64,000 bases of DNA from Sophora flavescens (GCA_030762895.1 CM061068.1:75665228-75729227), one strand, 5' to 3'; shown: positions 1-11,511, counted from the first letter of the stretch. Notes: a model not told the origin generated them from the letters alone. Made by a program: numbers and translations.

Positions 1-132
1 ACCTTTTGCGACGACCCAACATGTGATGGATTTGTGGTCGTCGCAAATCCGTCAGAAACATGTGTTTTGCGACGGATTTAAGCTGTTTGCGACGGCCTTT
101 GGCCCTCGCTAAATTCATTTTTTCTTGTAGTG
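1..132. mobile_element. Truncated end of a CACTA (En/Spm) transposon
   Basis: The segment finishes with TTTTTTCTTGTAGTG, the reverse complement of the canonical CACTA terminus CACTACAAGAAAAAA. The preceding 110 bases carry several direct and inverted copies of a TGCGACGGATT-type motif, as expected for the subterminal repeats that bind CACTA transposase. The rest of the element lies to the left of the window, so its 3-bp target duplication cannot be checked. Confidence 0.75.
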
Positions 133-422
133 ACCTATTACCATCCAGAAGAGCATAAATCTGATTATTAGCATACCTTGACTTGATGCAAGCATGGTAG
201 AACATCTTCATAAAAGCTATCAGTATACATGAATTTAGTATAGACAAACATATTAGTATATAATAGATTGTTTACGAACAGATCGTCTTGAACATACGTA
301 AAAACTAAAGTGACCCGTGCCGAGTACCTTACTAGTTTATAACATCAAAGTTTCTTAATTCCAAACCTTTTAATATGAAAACATCATGTAGCAATGACAC
401 GGCACAAAGGTCCCCAACGTCT
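133..422. other. Non-coding spacer, nothing recognised
   Basis: AT-rich sequence between the CACTA end and the RNase H-like fragment. No open frame, repeat or RNA signature stands out. Confidence 0.5.
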
Positions 423-519
423 TGGTCAAAACCGCCGCAGGGCTTCGTTAAACTGAACATTAACGAATCTCACAACCTAAAGAGCCATAGCAGCGCCTGT
501 GGAGGGATTCTGACACTAC

Positions 520-725
520 AACAGATTAGACTTTAGATAGCGTTTCCGTATGCCTTTTAATAGCGTTTGTAACCGCTATCTATGCTACCGCTATTAAAAC
601 TCGTTAGCAAAGATAGCATTTAGGAACTGCTATTAATAGGTGACTTTAGATAGCGTTTGTACACGGAAACGCTATCTAAAGTCTGACTTTAGATAGCGTT
701 TGTACAAGGAAACGCTATCTAAAGC
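520..725. repeat. Left subterminal repeats of the CACTA element
   Basis: About nine copies of GATAGCGTTT or variants (GATAGCATTT, AATAGCGTTT, AACGCTATC, ACCGCTATT) in both orientations. Several are paired head to head so that they form hairpins, for example 655-680 and 690-722. Such arrays are the usual binding sites of the CACTA-encoded DNA-binding protein. Confidence 0.8.
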
Positions 726-1449
726 CCTTTTTTTTTTTAATTTTATTTCTTAACTTTTACATCCATTATTCCTGCATATTGAACTACACAAAAAAACCAC
801 AATTGTTGCAGTCAACACAATTGTTCAAAATGTGTTCAAAATATAAGTGTTCAAATATAAGTGTTCAATGCAAAGATCGCATGTGTTTGTGCAAAGAAAC
901 CAAGAACTATACAATCAAAGTGCAACACTATATACAGCAACTATATATATAACCAGATATAAGTACACCACTCTGTTTCTAAAGTATTCAAATTCACACG
1001 AGTAAGACAAAATCAAAGTGCAGCAACTATACCAGATCTCAATCCTTAAGAAACCATTAGCACGAATAGGTTGGTCCAAAGAATTCCATTCAACCTAATA
1101 AAAATAATAAAGTAATTAAATCTAGATATCAAACAACATTATGAAATCCTTAGATTAGTAAGTAAATTACATCAAATTTTTGTCCTTTACTCCTAGCGCG
1201 GATGACCGCCTTCATAACTGTTGGCCCACGTCTCGCCGCTTTGGCATCACTAGAATTACTTGAAGATGCCATTTACCTACAAAAATATTAGATACAAGTA
1301 AAACATCAATGGACTTTAATATAACATTAATTGATGCAAAATATAAAACAACTATGAATAACAAAATCAACACTAGCATTACCGGAAGATGCTAACTATA
1401 ATATAAAAGGATCAGAAAGTTCATTTAAACACAAACACTACATACATGT

Positions 1450-4400
1450 TTAAGTCAACCTTTTTCTTTTCTTCATTGGATTGAGATTTGTTTGTCCTTT
1501 ATTAGTACGAAATGGTGGATTGACCAAAAGCCCCTCATCATGATCATCTCTCATATACATACCATCATCCCTAGTCGGATCAATCTCAAGTGATTGTAAT
1601 GTCCCGACGAAAGGATCATCTTCAATATCAACATCTCGATGGTCTTGATCATCAACATTAGTAATTATTTTGTTAGTCAAAAGAACAATGGACCTTTTCA
1701 TATCAGCTGGATCAGTGACATAGAACACTTGTTGAGCTTGAGATGCTAATATAAAAGGCTCATCTTTATACCCCACCCTATTAAGATCCACCCGCATGAA
1801 CCCCGACTCATCAATCGAACACCGTTATTATTGTCAACCCACTTGCAACCAAACACACCAACCTTAAACTTTGTGTAATCCAACTCCCATATCGTTCAAT
1901 GACGCTCGAAGTATGACATATTTGCATATATCGGGTTTCTGTCTTTGGCACTTGAGATATGCATCGACCGAGCTACTAGAGTCACACCACTGTTTTGCAT
2001 TGTACTCCGACCATCTTGTTCTTTTGTATAGAATGTGTACCCATTAATTTGATAACCGTGGTAAGAGAACACATGCAAACTTGGACCTTTGGCTAACCAT
2101 CTCAATCTATTTGAAACTCAAGTAGCATTTTCAAATCAACTCTGCATAAATGTGATCTCTTAGCCACGTTATAAAACAACGATTGTGTTCTCTAGTTAGC
2201 CAATTTTGATTCTTATTTGGATACAAACTCTTAAGCATGTCCTTGTGTTTTTCAACATATGGCTCAACCTCATCGGCATTGTGCAGAACATATAAGTGTG
2301 CTTGCTCCCATTCTCATCCTTGTTATAGTCACTATTTCATTTCCAGTAATTCCTTGCCCCATCATTCTCCATGTGTGACGAGACTTTGGCAGCCCTATAG
2401 ATTCAGCATTGGATAGGTATTCGATGCAGAATTCAACAGCTTCTTCGACAATATACCGCTTCAACAATACAACCTTCCGGTCGTGGATCGGTTTTTCACA
2501 TACCCTTTTAATATCTTCATATAACGCTCAATCGGGTACATCCATCTCATATAAGCTGGCCCACACAGTTGTGTCTCTCTAACAAGGTGAATGGTTAGAT
2601 GAACCATTATGTCAAAGAATGAAGGTGGAAAGTACATCTCAAGCTCGCATAAAGTCACAACAATTTCTCTTTGCAATGATGGCAACTTCCCTGGGTCAAT
2701 CACTTTGCTGCAAATTGCCTTGAAGAAGAAACAGAGTTTAGTTAAGGCCCCCCGCACTTTGTTAGGTAAAATAGACCGTATACCAATGGGTATCAACTGC
2801 TCCATGAGAACATGACAATCGTGGGACTTTAGACCTTTTAACTTGAGATCTTTCATCGATACGAGGTTCCTAATGTTTGAAGAGTACCCTTCCGGAACCT
2901 TAACTCCTTCAAGAAACTTACAAAAAACAGTTTTTTCTTTTCTAGATAGAGTGTAAGCAGCCGGAGGAAGATATGTACTTTTACCCTTCTTCGTCGGTCC
3001 CAATTCTCTTCTTATTCCCATACTAACCAAGTCCAACCTTGCATTGATGCCATCTTTAGTCTTCCCTGGCACATTGAGTAACGTACCAATGACACTATCA
3101 CAGATATTTTTTCAACGTGCATCACATCGAGGAAATGTCTTACATATAATGATTTCCAATATGGCAACTCAAAGAAAATCGACCTTTTCTTCCACCCTCT
3201 TGTGACAATATCTCTCGCAAAAGGTTTACCGAATTGGATATTCAAATCCTTTACCTTTTCAAAAAGTTGATCATCCGTCAAAGGTGAAGGCGCTCTACCT
3301 TCTTCCGAGTTCCCATTGAACGCCTTTCTCCACCACCGGTAATGATGACTTGGATGCAAAAATCTACGATGCCCAAGAAAGACATTCTTCTTACAATGTT
3401 CTAACCGCATCCAATCTGCACCCTCTTCACATATAGGGCATGCACACCGACCCTTGATGCTATATCCTCGACAGATTACCGTAGGCTGGAAAATCATTAA
3501 TTGTCCCAAACAACATAGCTCTCAAATTGAAACTTTCTTCCTTATACCCATCATACACCTCCACACCTGTCTCCCACAGTTGTTTCAAGTCTTCAATCAA
3601 AGGAGTCAAATAGACGTCTATATCATTTCCTGGTTGTTTGGGCCCAGAAATTAACATAGATAACATCATAAATTTGCGCTTCATGCATAGCCATGGGGAT
3701 AGGTTATAAATCACCAAAATCACAGGCCATGTATCTTTGAGAGCTACTTTGAACACCATGCGGGTTAAATCACAAGAGCCAATGCAAGTCGTAGGTTTCT
3801 TGAATCTTGCCCAAAATCGGGATAATCATGATCAAATTTCTTCCATTGCGGAGAATCTGCCGGTGTCGCAGCTTGCCATCTTTGATCAATTCATCCTCAT
3901 GCAATTTAAAGTTCTTTGAATCTTCAGAACTACGGTACATGCGCCTAAATCTGGGTATTATGGGAAAATACCACACAACCTTCTCTGGATCTGATTCTTT
4001 CTTCTTATATCGTGAGGCATTACATTTAGGACACATCTGTAACGATGCATATTCATTCCGAAATAAAATGCAATCGTTAGGACAAGCATGTATCCTCTCA
4101 TAGCTCATGCCAATAGAGCGTAACATTTGTTTAGCCTCGTATGTCCGACTAGGAAGCACATTATCATCTGGTAACATGTCTTTCAATAGTGTGAGTAAGT
4201 CCGTAAAGCTCTTATCAGTCCATCCGTTGCCCGATTTCAAGTTATACAACTTTAACATCGCCGATAATCTTGTGAATTTAGTACATCCATCATACAATGG
4301 TTGCTCTGCATCACTTACCAACCTCCCAAACATTTGTGGACAATCCCGAAGATCCTCTTCAACAACAGATTTGCAATGTCTTCAAAACGATCGCCCTCAT

Positions 4401-4695
4401 AAGTATTTGTGTCGGTATCGTATGATGAATATCTCACACGATTCCTCATTTCACTAGACTCAGCTCTTGTCTCACCATGTTTTGTCCAACATGTATAACT
4501 TTGATCGATTCCATTACACACTAAATGTTCTTCCAAATCGGCTGCACTAACTCGCCTTGCATAACAACAATCTAAACAAGGACATATGATTGTATTAGGG
4601 TTTTTCGCATGCCGAACTGCAAAACTAATGAACTCTTTCACCCCATCCTCATACTCCTTCGTTAAACAATTGGCAGACATCCATTTCCGATCCAT
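1450..4695 (-). pseudogene. CACTA tnp2-like transposase, frameshifted
   Basis: Reading on the minus strand from 4695: an N-terminal transposase-associated domain (MDRKWM, then CPCLDC, then SYTCWTKHGE); the tnp2 (Transposase_21) region with LPDDNVLPSRTYEAKQML, MCPKCNASRYK, WPVILVIYNLSPWLCMKRKF, ISGPKQPGNDIDVYL, INDFPAYGNL, CPICEEGADW and HFLDVMHVEK; a DUF4218-type region (KSHDCHVLMEQLIPIGIR, YFPPSFFDIMVHL, MYPIERYMKILKGYVKN); and a DUF4216-type region (INGYTFYTKEQDG, VDLNRVGYKDEPFILASQA). This is the standard domain order. The frame changes near 4320, 3850, 3480 and 3090, and stops separate the C-terminal blocks near 2270 and 1800. No intact protein can be made. Transcription would start near the right end of the element, as usual for this family. 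Confidence 0.9.
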
Positions 4696-5025
4696 GCTTT
4701 TCCGATCTACAAAAATATTTATTAAACATATTTACTTTGAGTTTAGAGTGGTTGAGGTCTACATGCAATGTATACAGATTAAAGGAATGAAAGGCTGCAA
4801 ACAAAACACATTGTCGCTGACTTAGTTTCTTTCCCTTTTAATGGGGCACATAATCTTGAGAGAGAATCCGATGATTAAATTCCTTCCTATCAGGATACTA
4901 GAGCAATAATAGTAATGACAAGAGCACAATGATTCAAGGAGGACAAACCAAAATTAAACTCCAATACTAGGTTAAGATTCCACGTTCATTATTAACCTGA
5001 GTTTGCTGAAGGAACCAACCGGTGC

Positions 5026-5081
5026 TTATAGTGCAGCTATGCACTCGATTTCAATCTTGGCATCCAATGGCAAGGCAGCTA
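5026..5081 (-). pseudogene. Captured last exon of a RidA/YjgF-type gene inside the CACTA element
   Basis: On the minus strand this reads AALPLDAKIEIECIAAL followed by TAA, which matches, from memory, the conserved C-terminus of plant chloroplast RidA (reactive intermediate deaminase, YjgF/UK114 family). It is immediately preceded by a 3' splice-site-like TTACCTAG, so the boundary looks like a true intron/exon junction with phase G|TA. The fragment is in the same orientation as the transposase. Only about 17 residues remain; the rest of the gene was not found in the element, so no enzyme can be made from it. The intron side carries a 32-bp tandem duplication. It is most simply explained as transduplication of a host gene piece. 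Confidence 0.6.
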
Positions 5082-5122
5082 CTAGGTAATGGCATCCAAT
5101 GGCAAGGCAGCTACTAGGTAAT
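5059..5122. repeat. 32-bp perfect tandem duplication at the captured splice junction
   Basis: Two adjacent identical copies (5059-5090, 5091-5122) of a unit beginning GGCATCCAATGG and ending ACTAGGTAAT. The duplicated unit contains the first part of the RidA-like exon and its 3' splice acceptor. Confidence 0.9.
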
Positions 5123-6316
5123 CTAATTTCATCCATTTAGCAAATAACAGTACAAGTAAGAACTTTAAAATTGAGACCATTATAATTCACAGCCCTACAA
5201 TGTGTTTGGACATCCCAGTGTCAGCTTGTCCCCAAAATACCATGACAATAGAAAGCAAAAAGAACTCTCAAAATAAGAAGTCAATGCCATAGAAACAAAA
5301 CAACACACTGGAATGCTTGCACAAATAGCTTAATTCCACCAGTTTTTAAATCTCAATTGCATATAAACATGAGATTAACAAACGAACCCAGTTGTGGATT
5401 CCACTATCCAAATGTAGTGTTTGGTACCAGCATGTCTGAATATTCCCGGAAAAATGAGGTGGGAATAAATATTTTTCACGTTTAGTACTTGCTCTTTTAA
5501 AGCCAATTCTCTGCCATGAAAAGGCAATTCTCTGCCATCTGTTAAAGCCATAAATAACTCAATGACAGTATGAAGAAGAGATCCAAATTCACTATTTACT
5601 TTCAATGAGATGAACCAACAAGAAACTTCAAATTAGACTTCCAGTTATGTATTCTGACATTTTCCACTCCACATCTCACTTCTAGCTTGCCTATATTGTA
5701 TGCCCGACAAATGGCAACACTCCAGCCACATAACAGAAGCACCTCATTTGTTCAACTAACATATGACCTAATGCTATTAGTTCTTAAAATATTCAAGTTA
5801 AACACAAAGCATTAAAATCACCAAGATGCAGAGTATCCCCTCTAATTGACAACACTTCTCAAAAGCAAACTTGCTCACTCTCTAAAAACACCAAAATCTG
5901 AGCACGTAACATTAAATTAAATGATATATAAAGGGAAAGGATCAACAAATCAAGCAACAAAAACAAACATATGAACCCATTCTTCACATTCAAAAAACAT
6001 TGAAACAAAACAAAACAGGATACCAGCAGACATTAGGTTCAAAATGCATACAATCAATCCGTCAATCCATATTCATATTTTCAAATAATGATTGACACAC
6101 AAACAAGTCACATTCCATTCAACACCAATCAAACCGAAAATTAAAGAGCAAGTAAAATAAAACCTTGAACACAGATCGTGAACTTGGATAAAAACACACT
6201 CCCACAAATATTAAGAATGTCCGGAAATAAAATTTGTAAATGATAGAAAATCACCCGAACACAGATCGTGAACTTGGAAGTGGGTTCCAATAAAGCCGCA
6301 AACTTGGAACCCAGGT
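5123..6316. other. Non-coding interior of the CACTA element
   Basis: AT-rich, intron-like sequence between the captured exon and the right-hand GC-rich block. A 76-codon frame at 5375-5605 (minus) resembles nothing I know. The phrase CGAACACAGATCGTGAACTTGGA occurs at about 6167 in a variant and again at about 6255, a short local duplication. Confidence 0.5.
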
Positions 6317-6626
6317 TCAACCGGGAATGCGCCCTGTGATCGTGTCACGAGACTCGAGCCGCAGTGTGAAGCTCTTAGTATGAGAATCGTGTAAAATAGA
6401 GGTTGATGTTGATGGCTCTTCTATAACCGATGGGGGTATGGAGAGAACTCGCGGTGGCGATAGGAGAGCGGCGGCGGGTATGGAGAGAACTCGCGGTGGC
6501 GAGGGAGCAGCCGGCACGGGGGTTTGGGTTCGAGTGGGTTCTTTCTCTTTCTGAGTAGCAACATGGCGAGCAATGGCGAAGGTGAGGGAAGAAAAAAGAG
6601 ATGGCATGCGAGAGGGAAGGAAACAA
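6317..6626 (-). other. Possible 5' exon or leader of the CACTA transcript
   Basis: A GC-richer block with two overlapping minus-strand frames of 96 and 83 codons, rich in Pro, Ser and Arg. It has an internal tandem-like duplication of a GTATGGAGAGAACTCGCGG unit (about 6434 and 6476). Its place just inside the right subterminal repeats fits the first exon of a transcript reading leftward to the transposase. No domain is recognisable, and coding status is uncertain. Confidence 0.25.
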
Positions 6627-6689
6627 ATGAGAATGAAAATGAGGAAGAAACAGAGGGAAGGCCGAGCTAGCGCGCGTTTAATTTTGCTC

Positions 6690-6975
6690 TGAAGACCTAA
6701 GATAGCGTTTCCTATAGGAAACGCTGATACCTAAGATAGCGTTTCCTGAAGGAAACGCTATCTTAGGTATCACCTAAGATAGCGTTTCCGTGTGGAACCG
6801 CTATCTTTTCCTAAGTGGCACTTTTAATAGCGGTTCCACACGGAAACGCTATCTTAGGTGATACCTAAGATAGCGTTTCCTTAGGGAAACGCTATTAAAA
6901 GTCCCCTATCACTTTTAATAGCATTTCCACACGGAAATGCTATTAAAGGTGCGTTATTAAAAGTCTATTATGTTG
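6690..6975. repeat. Right subterminal repeats of the CACTA element
   Basis: Head-to-head and tail-to-tail copies of CTAAGATAGCGTTTCC and its complement. Several perfect hairpins are visible, such as GATAGCGTTTCCTGAAGGAAACGCTATC near 6736-6763. The motif is the same as in the left subterminal block. Confidence 0.8.
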
Positions 6976-7466
6976 TAGTGTGAGGAATGAAGAAGGTGTT
7001 TTCATGAAAGGTTTCAGCTGCAAGGTCTCCTCCAGCAGCATAATGTGGGCGAGATGTGGGCTCTCCTTTCGAGTCTGAATTTAGCTAGAGCCACGGGGCT
7101 TCGAAAACTCAGGGTGGAAATGGATTCAAAGGCTTATGTGGATGCTATTCTCAAAGGATGGGTGCCCAACCCAGCTCTTCAGTCTCTGGTTGAAGATATC
7201 AAAGGCCTGATAAGGAAGAAGTATTGGCAAATTGACGTAACTCATGTTCTTAGATCTGCAAACAAATGTGCAGATGCTTTAGCTTCTAAAGGCCATAATG
7301 GGCTTTATTTTCTGTCCATCATTGACAGCCCAGACCCTCTTCTTGACCTCCTTATATATGCAGGACCTCTTCTTGACCTCCTATGCAGGATGATTTGAAG
7401 GGGTCTTGTAACCTGACTTGTCTTAGATTTTTCCCTTAATATCAAAAAAAAAAAGAAAAGAAAGAA

Positions 7467-7960
7467 AGGGGTTTTTGTTCGTTTAACATTTTATGGAAAA
7501 TAACGAAATTTTAGTTATCCACTTTTCTTGGTAACTACCTAAAAGGGCATCCTCATTATTGAAAGGCGCCCCTTACAAGATGTCAATATCCATTTGAACA
7601 GGAAAGTTAGGATCAAACGGAAAGAACTTCGCTTCTTTTTCCCCCTCTCATTTTAGTGAAGGACATTCTCTCTCTTTTGTAAAGACGTTATGAGGCGATG
7701 AACCTTCCTATGGACCTAAAGTTCTTGAAGGTCACATGCCAACCCCACAACTTTGCACCAAGCTTTATTGAAATAATATAAACCTTTAGCTCATTCCTCT
7801 AGCACTAACTAGCACTTTTGTCTGAACATCATTGCCATAAAAAATTTCTTGTTCTCTTTGCTGGCTTTGCTCTTCACCTGAGGTCTCTTTCGGGCCCTTA
7901 AGTTTCAATTCTTAAAATGAAAAGTATAGGGCCCTCATACTTCTTTCTCTGTTAACTACC
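7467..7960. other. Non-coding, nothing recognised
   Basis: Sequence downstream of the A-rich tail. No frame above 60 codons and no clear repeat. Confidence 0.4.
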
Positions 7961-7964
7961 CATA

Positions 7965-8206
7965 TATAATTTTTTTTAAGGAACCAACCGTAATTAGGGC
8001 CTTTGGCTCCCCAATGGATCCACGGACTATCCCACAAGCTTAGATCTTTGGACCCGCTATGAGACTAATCTCTGTTCGGGTGCTTAGTCACGGTTAAAGT
8101 TCTTCGCCCCTTCCCAAAAATGTGTTATGGAATTCAAACTCAGGTTTTCCTCCCACAAGCTCTGCATGCGCAACCAAGTGATCCACACCCATTGGGTAAC
8201 TATATG
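7965..8206 (-). mobile_element. Probable tRNA-derived SINE, minus orientation
   Basis: Read on the minus strand, the head carries an A-box-like GTGGATCACTTGG and a B-box-like GAGTTTGAATTCC about 45 bases later, the spacing of an internal RNA polymerase III promoter. The body runs about 240 bp and ends in TTCCTTAAAAAAAATT, an A-rich tail. The A/T-rich flanks resemble each other only weakly, so no target duplication is claimed. Confidence 0.45.
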
Positions 8207-8955
8207 CATATAACGGGTTTATTTTTTTCATATATAATCAATTTGTGTTATATTTTTCCGTGATAGTAACAGTACTCTTTCCAAAATGGCAAACATATTG
8301 AATGGAAGAGCATGTGAATTTGCAACTTGCGAAAGCATACGCTTACAGTCCTGAACATATCTTCATATGACAATGAAAATGCACCAACATTTCTGCCCCC
8401 AATAATCTAATGTAGCGAAAATGGGAGTGGATGTCAAATTTCTGCCCCCCAAGTCCGTTATTTTAGGACTGGCTTGTTATATTCTAATGTAATGGATTGG
8501 AGTACTCTTATATTATTAAATTTGATTTATAAAAAAAAAAACATAAAGAAATAAACACGAAGATTTTAAATAACATCTCTATCTTAAAATATATGAAACA
8601 TTGCGTTAGATTTTTAGATTTATTTCTCATTCACGTTATTATTGTACTAGTAATTATGTGCATTAAGGGTATCGTCTAACCGAGAAAATTTCTTTTGAGG
8701 CGTAAAGATCATTTATATGAGTTTTGCCTTTCCAAACAAAGTAATTTCCATACACACGGTAGGAATCAAGCCTCTGACATTATTTTTAAGGAACCCAGCT
8801 ATATCTACCAACTATGTTGGACCTTGTTGGTTGGTATTACACCAGTAATTAGTAGTATGTGGAATATAGAAGTTTGTTTTTTAATTTTAAATATTTATAT
8901 AATTACTATTTATTGATTAAAAGTTTTATTATGTATGCAAAATATAGTTTAATAT
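8207..8955. other. Non-coding, nothing recognised
   Basis: AT-rich spacer with short frames only; no supported gene or repeat. Bases 8948-8955 are the left target duplication of the next element. Confidence 0.4.
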
Positions 8956-9479
8956 GGGCTAAATACTTAATTTGGTCTCTAAAAAAAATATCATGAGACA
9001 CTTTTGGTACATGGAAAAAAAATTAATCACTTGGTCCCTAAAATTTACAAATGTTGGATATTTTAGTCCCTCCATCCAATTTCAACGTTTGTTTACTTGG
9101 CTACATATATATCTCGTTAACCATTTTGTCTGTATCATCAGTGGTTCTGTGTGACCTATGATGAATTTTCACCATGAAAAATGAAGAAAATGAACAAACA
9201 TGCACAATTTTAAAGGCCAGATACCCGAAAATTGAGCATGTTTTTTCACTTTTTATTCATTATCAACAGTGGAAATTCATTGTAGGCCACGCCGTACCAC
9301 CGAAGGACCAGACAAGATGGTCAACGAGACACATATGTAAGTAAACGGATATTGAATCTGGTCTAAGGGACTAACATGTCCTACATTTGTAAATTTTAGA
9401 GACCAAGTGGTTAATTTATTTTTTCAAGTACCAAAAGTATACCTGCAATTTTTTTAGGGACCAAATTCGGGATATAGTC
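8956..9479. mobile_element. Fold-back MITE with long inverted repeats (524 bp)
   Basis: The ends read GGGCTAAATACTTAATTTGG and, as complement of the right end, GACTATATCCCGAATTTGG. The two arms pair imperfectly for roughly 230 bp, including TGGTCCCTAAAATTTACAAATG against TGGTCTCTAAAATTTACAAATG. The octamer TTTAATAT flanks both sides (8948-8955 and 9480-9487). This looks like the common legume GGGNTAAATA..GGTCCCT family, usually assigned to Mutator-like MITEs with 8-9 bp duplications. Confidence 0.85.
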
Positions 9480-9630
9480 TTTAATATATAAGCAACCATT
9501 GATATGGAAATAGATTTGATAATAATAAATATATAGTAATAGATAATTACAAATAATTGATATGGAGATTTGATAATAATGATCAGTAATTGATAGATTT
9601 TAAAAAAAATGAAAATAAATAAAACTTTAA

Positions 9631-10060
9631 GGCTCAATTACAATTTTAGTTTTTGTAGTTTTTACAAGTGGGTTATTTTGGCCATTGTAATTTCAATTGT
9701 TAAGTCATGTCCCTTTAATTTTAAAATTGAGCAAATTTGATCCTACCATCAACCTATCATTCGATATTTAATGAGACCTAACATTAGTATATGAATAGTT
9801 TTATTTAATTAGTTGGAAAAAAATACTAAAACTAAAAGCTAAAAACACTAAAAGTGAATACACATGAAGTGCATATTCATGAAACTACAAACACCAAAAT
9901 TGTCCATTTGTGAAACTATAAAGACTTTGAGTAATTAAAACTACAATATCATAGTTTGTTCAATTTTAAAATTAGAAGATTTGATTTGAGCAAACTAAAA
10001 TCACATGACCAAAATCATTCATTTGTAAAACCATATAGGGACCAAAACTATAATCAAGGC
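9631..10060. mobile_element. Second, diverged fold-back MITE (430 bp)
   Basis: The left arm starts GGCTCAATTACAATTTTAG and the complement of the right end starts GCCTTGATTATAGTTTTGG. Diverged arms pair over about 150 bp. The flanks AAACTTTAA (9622-9630) and AAATTTTAA (10061-10069) agree at 8 of 9 bases, as expected for an old Mutator-type insertion. Confidence 0.65.
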
Positions 10061-10702
10061 AAATTTTAAAATAATGCTAAAAATTAGAGAGGATAAAACT
10101 TGTTTCACCAAAAAAAAAATTATGAAGAAGTAATCATGTTCGAAATTTCATACTCTAATTTAATAAACGGTGATTGGTAAATGTTTGACCGGAGAATATC
10201 CCTTATCTATTTTAAAATTAATCTGTGGATGTTGTTGATGCAATCATACAAAGTTTTTTTCTTCATTGATTGTGACAGAGCAGAGCCCAAGCCAATCTAA
10301 CATATCGATTCTCCTATTCGCATGCTCTTTTCAAAGAGCGCATTGATTCTTCATTGGTCCTTCATGCAATTTAAGTGGACTCGAAGAAAATGGAAAAATA
10401 GACTACTGAAATTCCGCTTAGAAATATTGGTACATATATCCCTCTTTCAATTAATTATACATTGTTATATCATTACTTTTTTTTTTTTGAGAAAAATTGT
10501 TATATCATTACTAATATTTAACTTTTATCTATAAAAAAAATTAAGTTTTACTGTATTCCTTAATAAATAAAAACTTTTATTGTAATTATTTTAATGGTCC
10601 TACTGATAAATATCTTAAAAACATTGATTAAGGAATTCAAAAATACAAAAAAAAATTATTAAAATATGTAATTTTAATTTTTTTTATCAATTATGCAAAA
10701 AA
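10061..10702. other. Non-coding AT-rich spacer
   Basis: No credible gene; homopolymer A and T runs only. Confidence 0.4.
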
Positions 10703-10925
10703 TGTTGAGCAATTATGCGAGGAGCTCTCTACCCTAGAAGATGATACTGGGGAGAGAGCCTGGGGTCCGGAGCTCGGGGTGAGCCAAGGAGATCTAGCGG
10801 CAAGCCTAACCGGAGGAAGATAGCTCGGGGAGGAAGGTGTGGCCTTCACAGAACAACCCCACGACGAGAATCTCGACACTCAGCCCCCCCGTAATTCAAA
10901 TTTGAATAATCCTCGTATACTACTA
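10703..10925 (+). pseudogene. LINE ORF1 fragment (zinc-knuckle end), duplicate of 32889-33085
   Basis: From ATGTTGAGCAATTATGCGAG to AATTCAAATTTGAAT the segment aligns base by base, with small indels, with the piece of the LINE at 32889-33085. In that LINE the piece follows the CCHC zinc knuckle of ORF1. Its high GC content contrasts with the surroundings. Only this stretch of about 220 bp is present, without a poly-A tail. Confidence 0.8.
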
Positions 10926-11511
10926 GAAATCCAGTCTATAGAGAATGAAAAATGGGTCAACCACCACCACCCCGCATTAGGTTGCTAGAATCATTTTTTT
11001 TTTTGTGAATTTTAGAAACATAATATGATGACTTGATGATATGATAATGCTTGTTACATATTGATTGGGAACAACAAAATGACACTGATGGGCCCATTTT
11101 TGAGGCACAGGAAAAATTTGGCTATTACTCACCATTCTCTAAAGAAAAGAGTTTCCATTGATCGTGTTTTAACTCTTGTACAATATAATTTCTACTTTCT
11201 ATATATTAACAATAAATCGTTCCTATTCAGATTTGATATATATATCATGTATTGGCAATTTTTCTTTTCCAAATGTTCTTTTAAAATAAATGAATTGCAT
11301 GGGATTGATTTAATTTACCTTGTCTCGTGAATTATCCTAATTTGTGAAGTTATATTGATCATTTAATAACTTTCTTTTCGTTCCATGGGAAATTATGTTA
11401 CGTTTCTCACTTTCTTGTATATTAAATGAATCAGTACAAAAAATACGGTCTGGTTGTAAAGATCATATACATATTTTTGGATACCATAGAGAGGTATTCA
11501 CATGATATATA
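10926..11511. other. Non-coding left flank of the copia element
   Basis: AT-rich with one 89-codon frame (11061-11330) that has no recognisable domain. Confidence 0.4.

Larger units (their letters stand above)
514..6980 (-). mobile_element. Complete, degenerate CACTA transposon (6.5 kb)
   Basis: The left end reads CACTACAACAGATTAGAC and the right end is the complement of CACTACAACATAATAGAC. Both are flanked by the trinucleotide TGA (511-513 and 6981-6983), the 3-bp target duplication typical of CACTA elements. Subterminal blocks at both ends are dense in GATAGCGTTT repeats in both orientations. A broken tnp2-like transposase lies on the minus strand at 1450-4695. Between the transposase and the right end lies about 2 kb that includes a captured RidA-type exon. 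The many frameshifts mean that this copy could move only in trans. Confidence 0.9.
423..7398 (+). pseudogene. RNase H-like (RVT_3) coding fragment split by a CACTA insertion
   Basis: The first part (423-513) reads WSKPPQGFVKLNIN and ends at CGGIL. The second part (6981-7398) continues with RNEEGVFMKGF, then GEMWALLSSLNLA, VEMDSKAYVDAI and HVLRSANKCADALASKGHN. Together they form the plant RNase H fold (PF13456 type) found at the C-terminus of LINE reverse transcriptases and in single-domain plant genes. Removing the CACTA element and one TGA target copy restores the reading across the junction. Near 7049 the frame slips by one base (AEMW expected, GEMW reached only in another frame). The first catalytic Asp, normally in a NxDG motif, reads Asn here. 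A 3' tail with an A-rich run (7441-7466) favours a LINE 3' end over a host gene. It is a dead copy; parentage is inferred. Confidence 0.75.
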
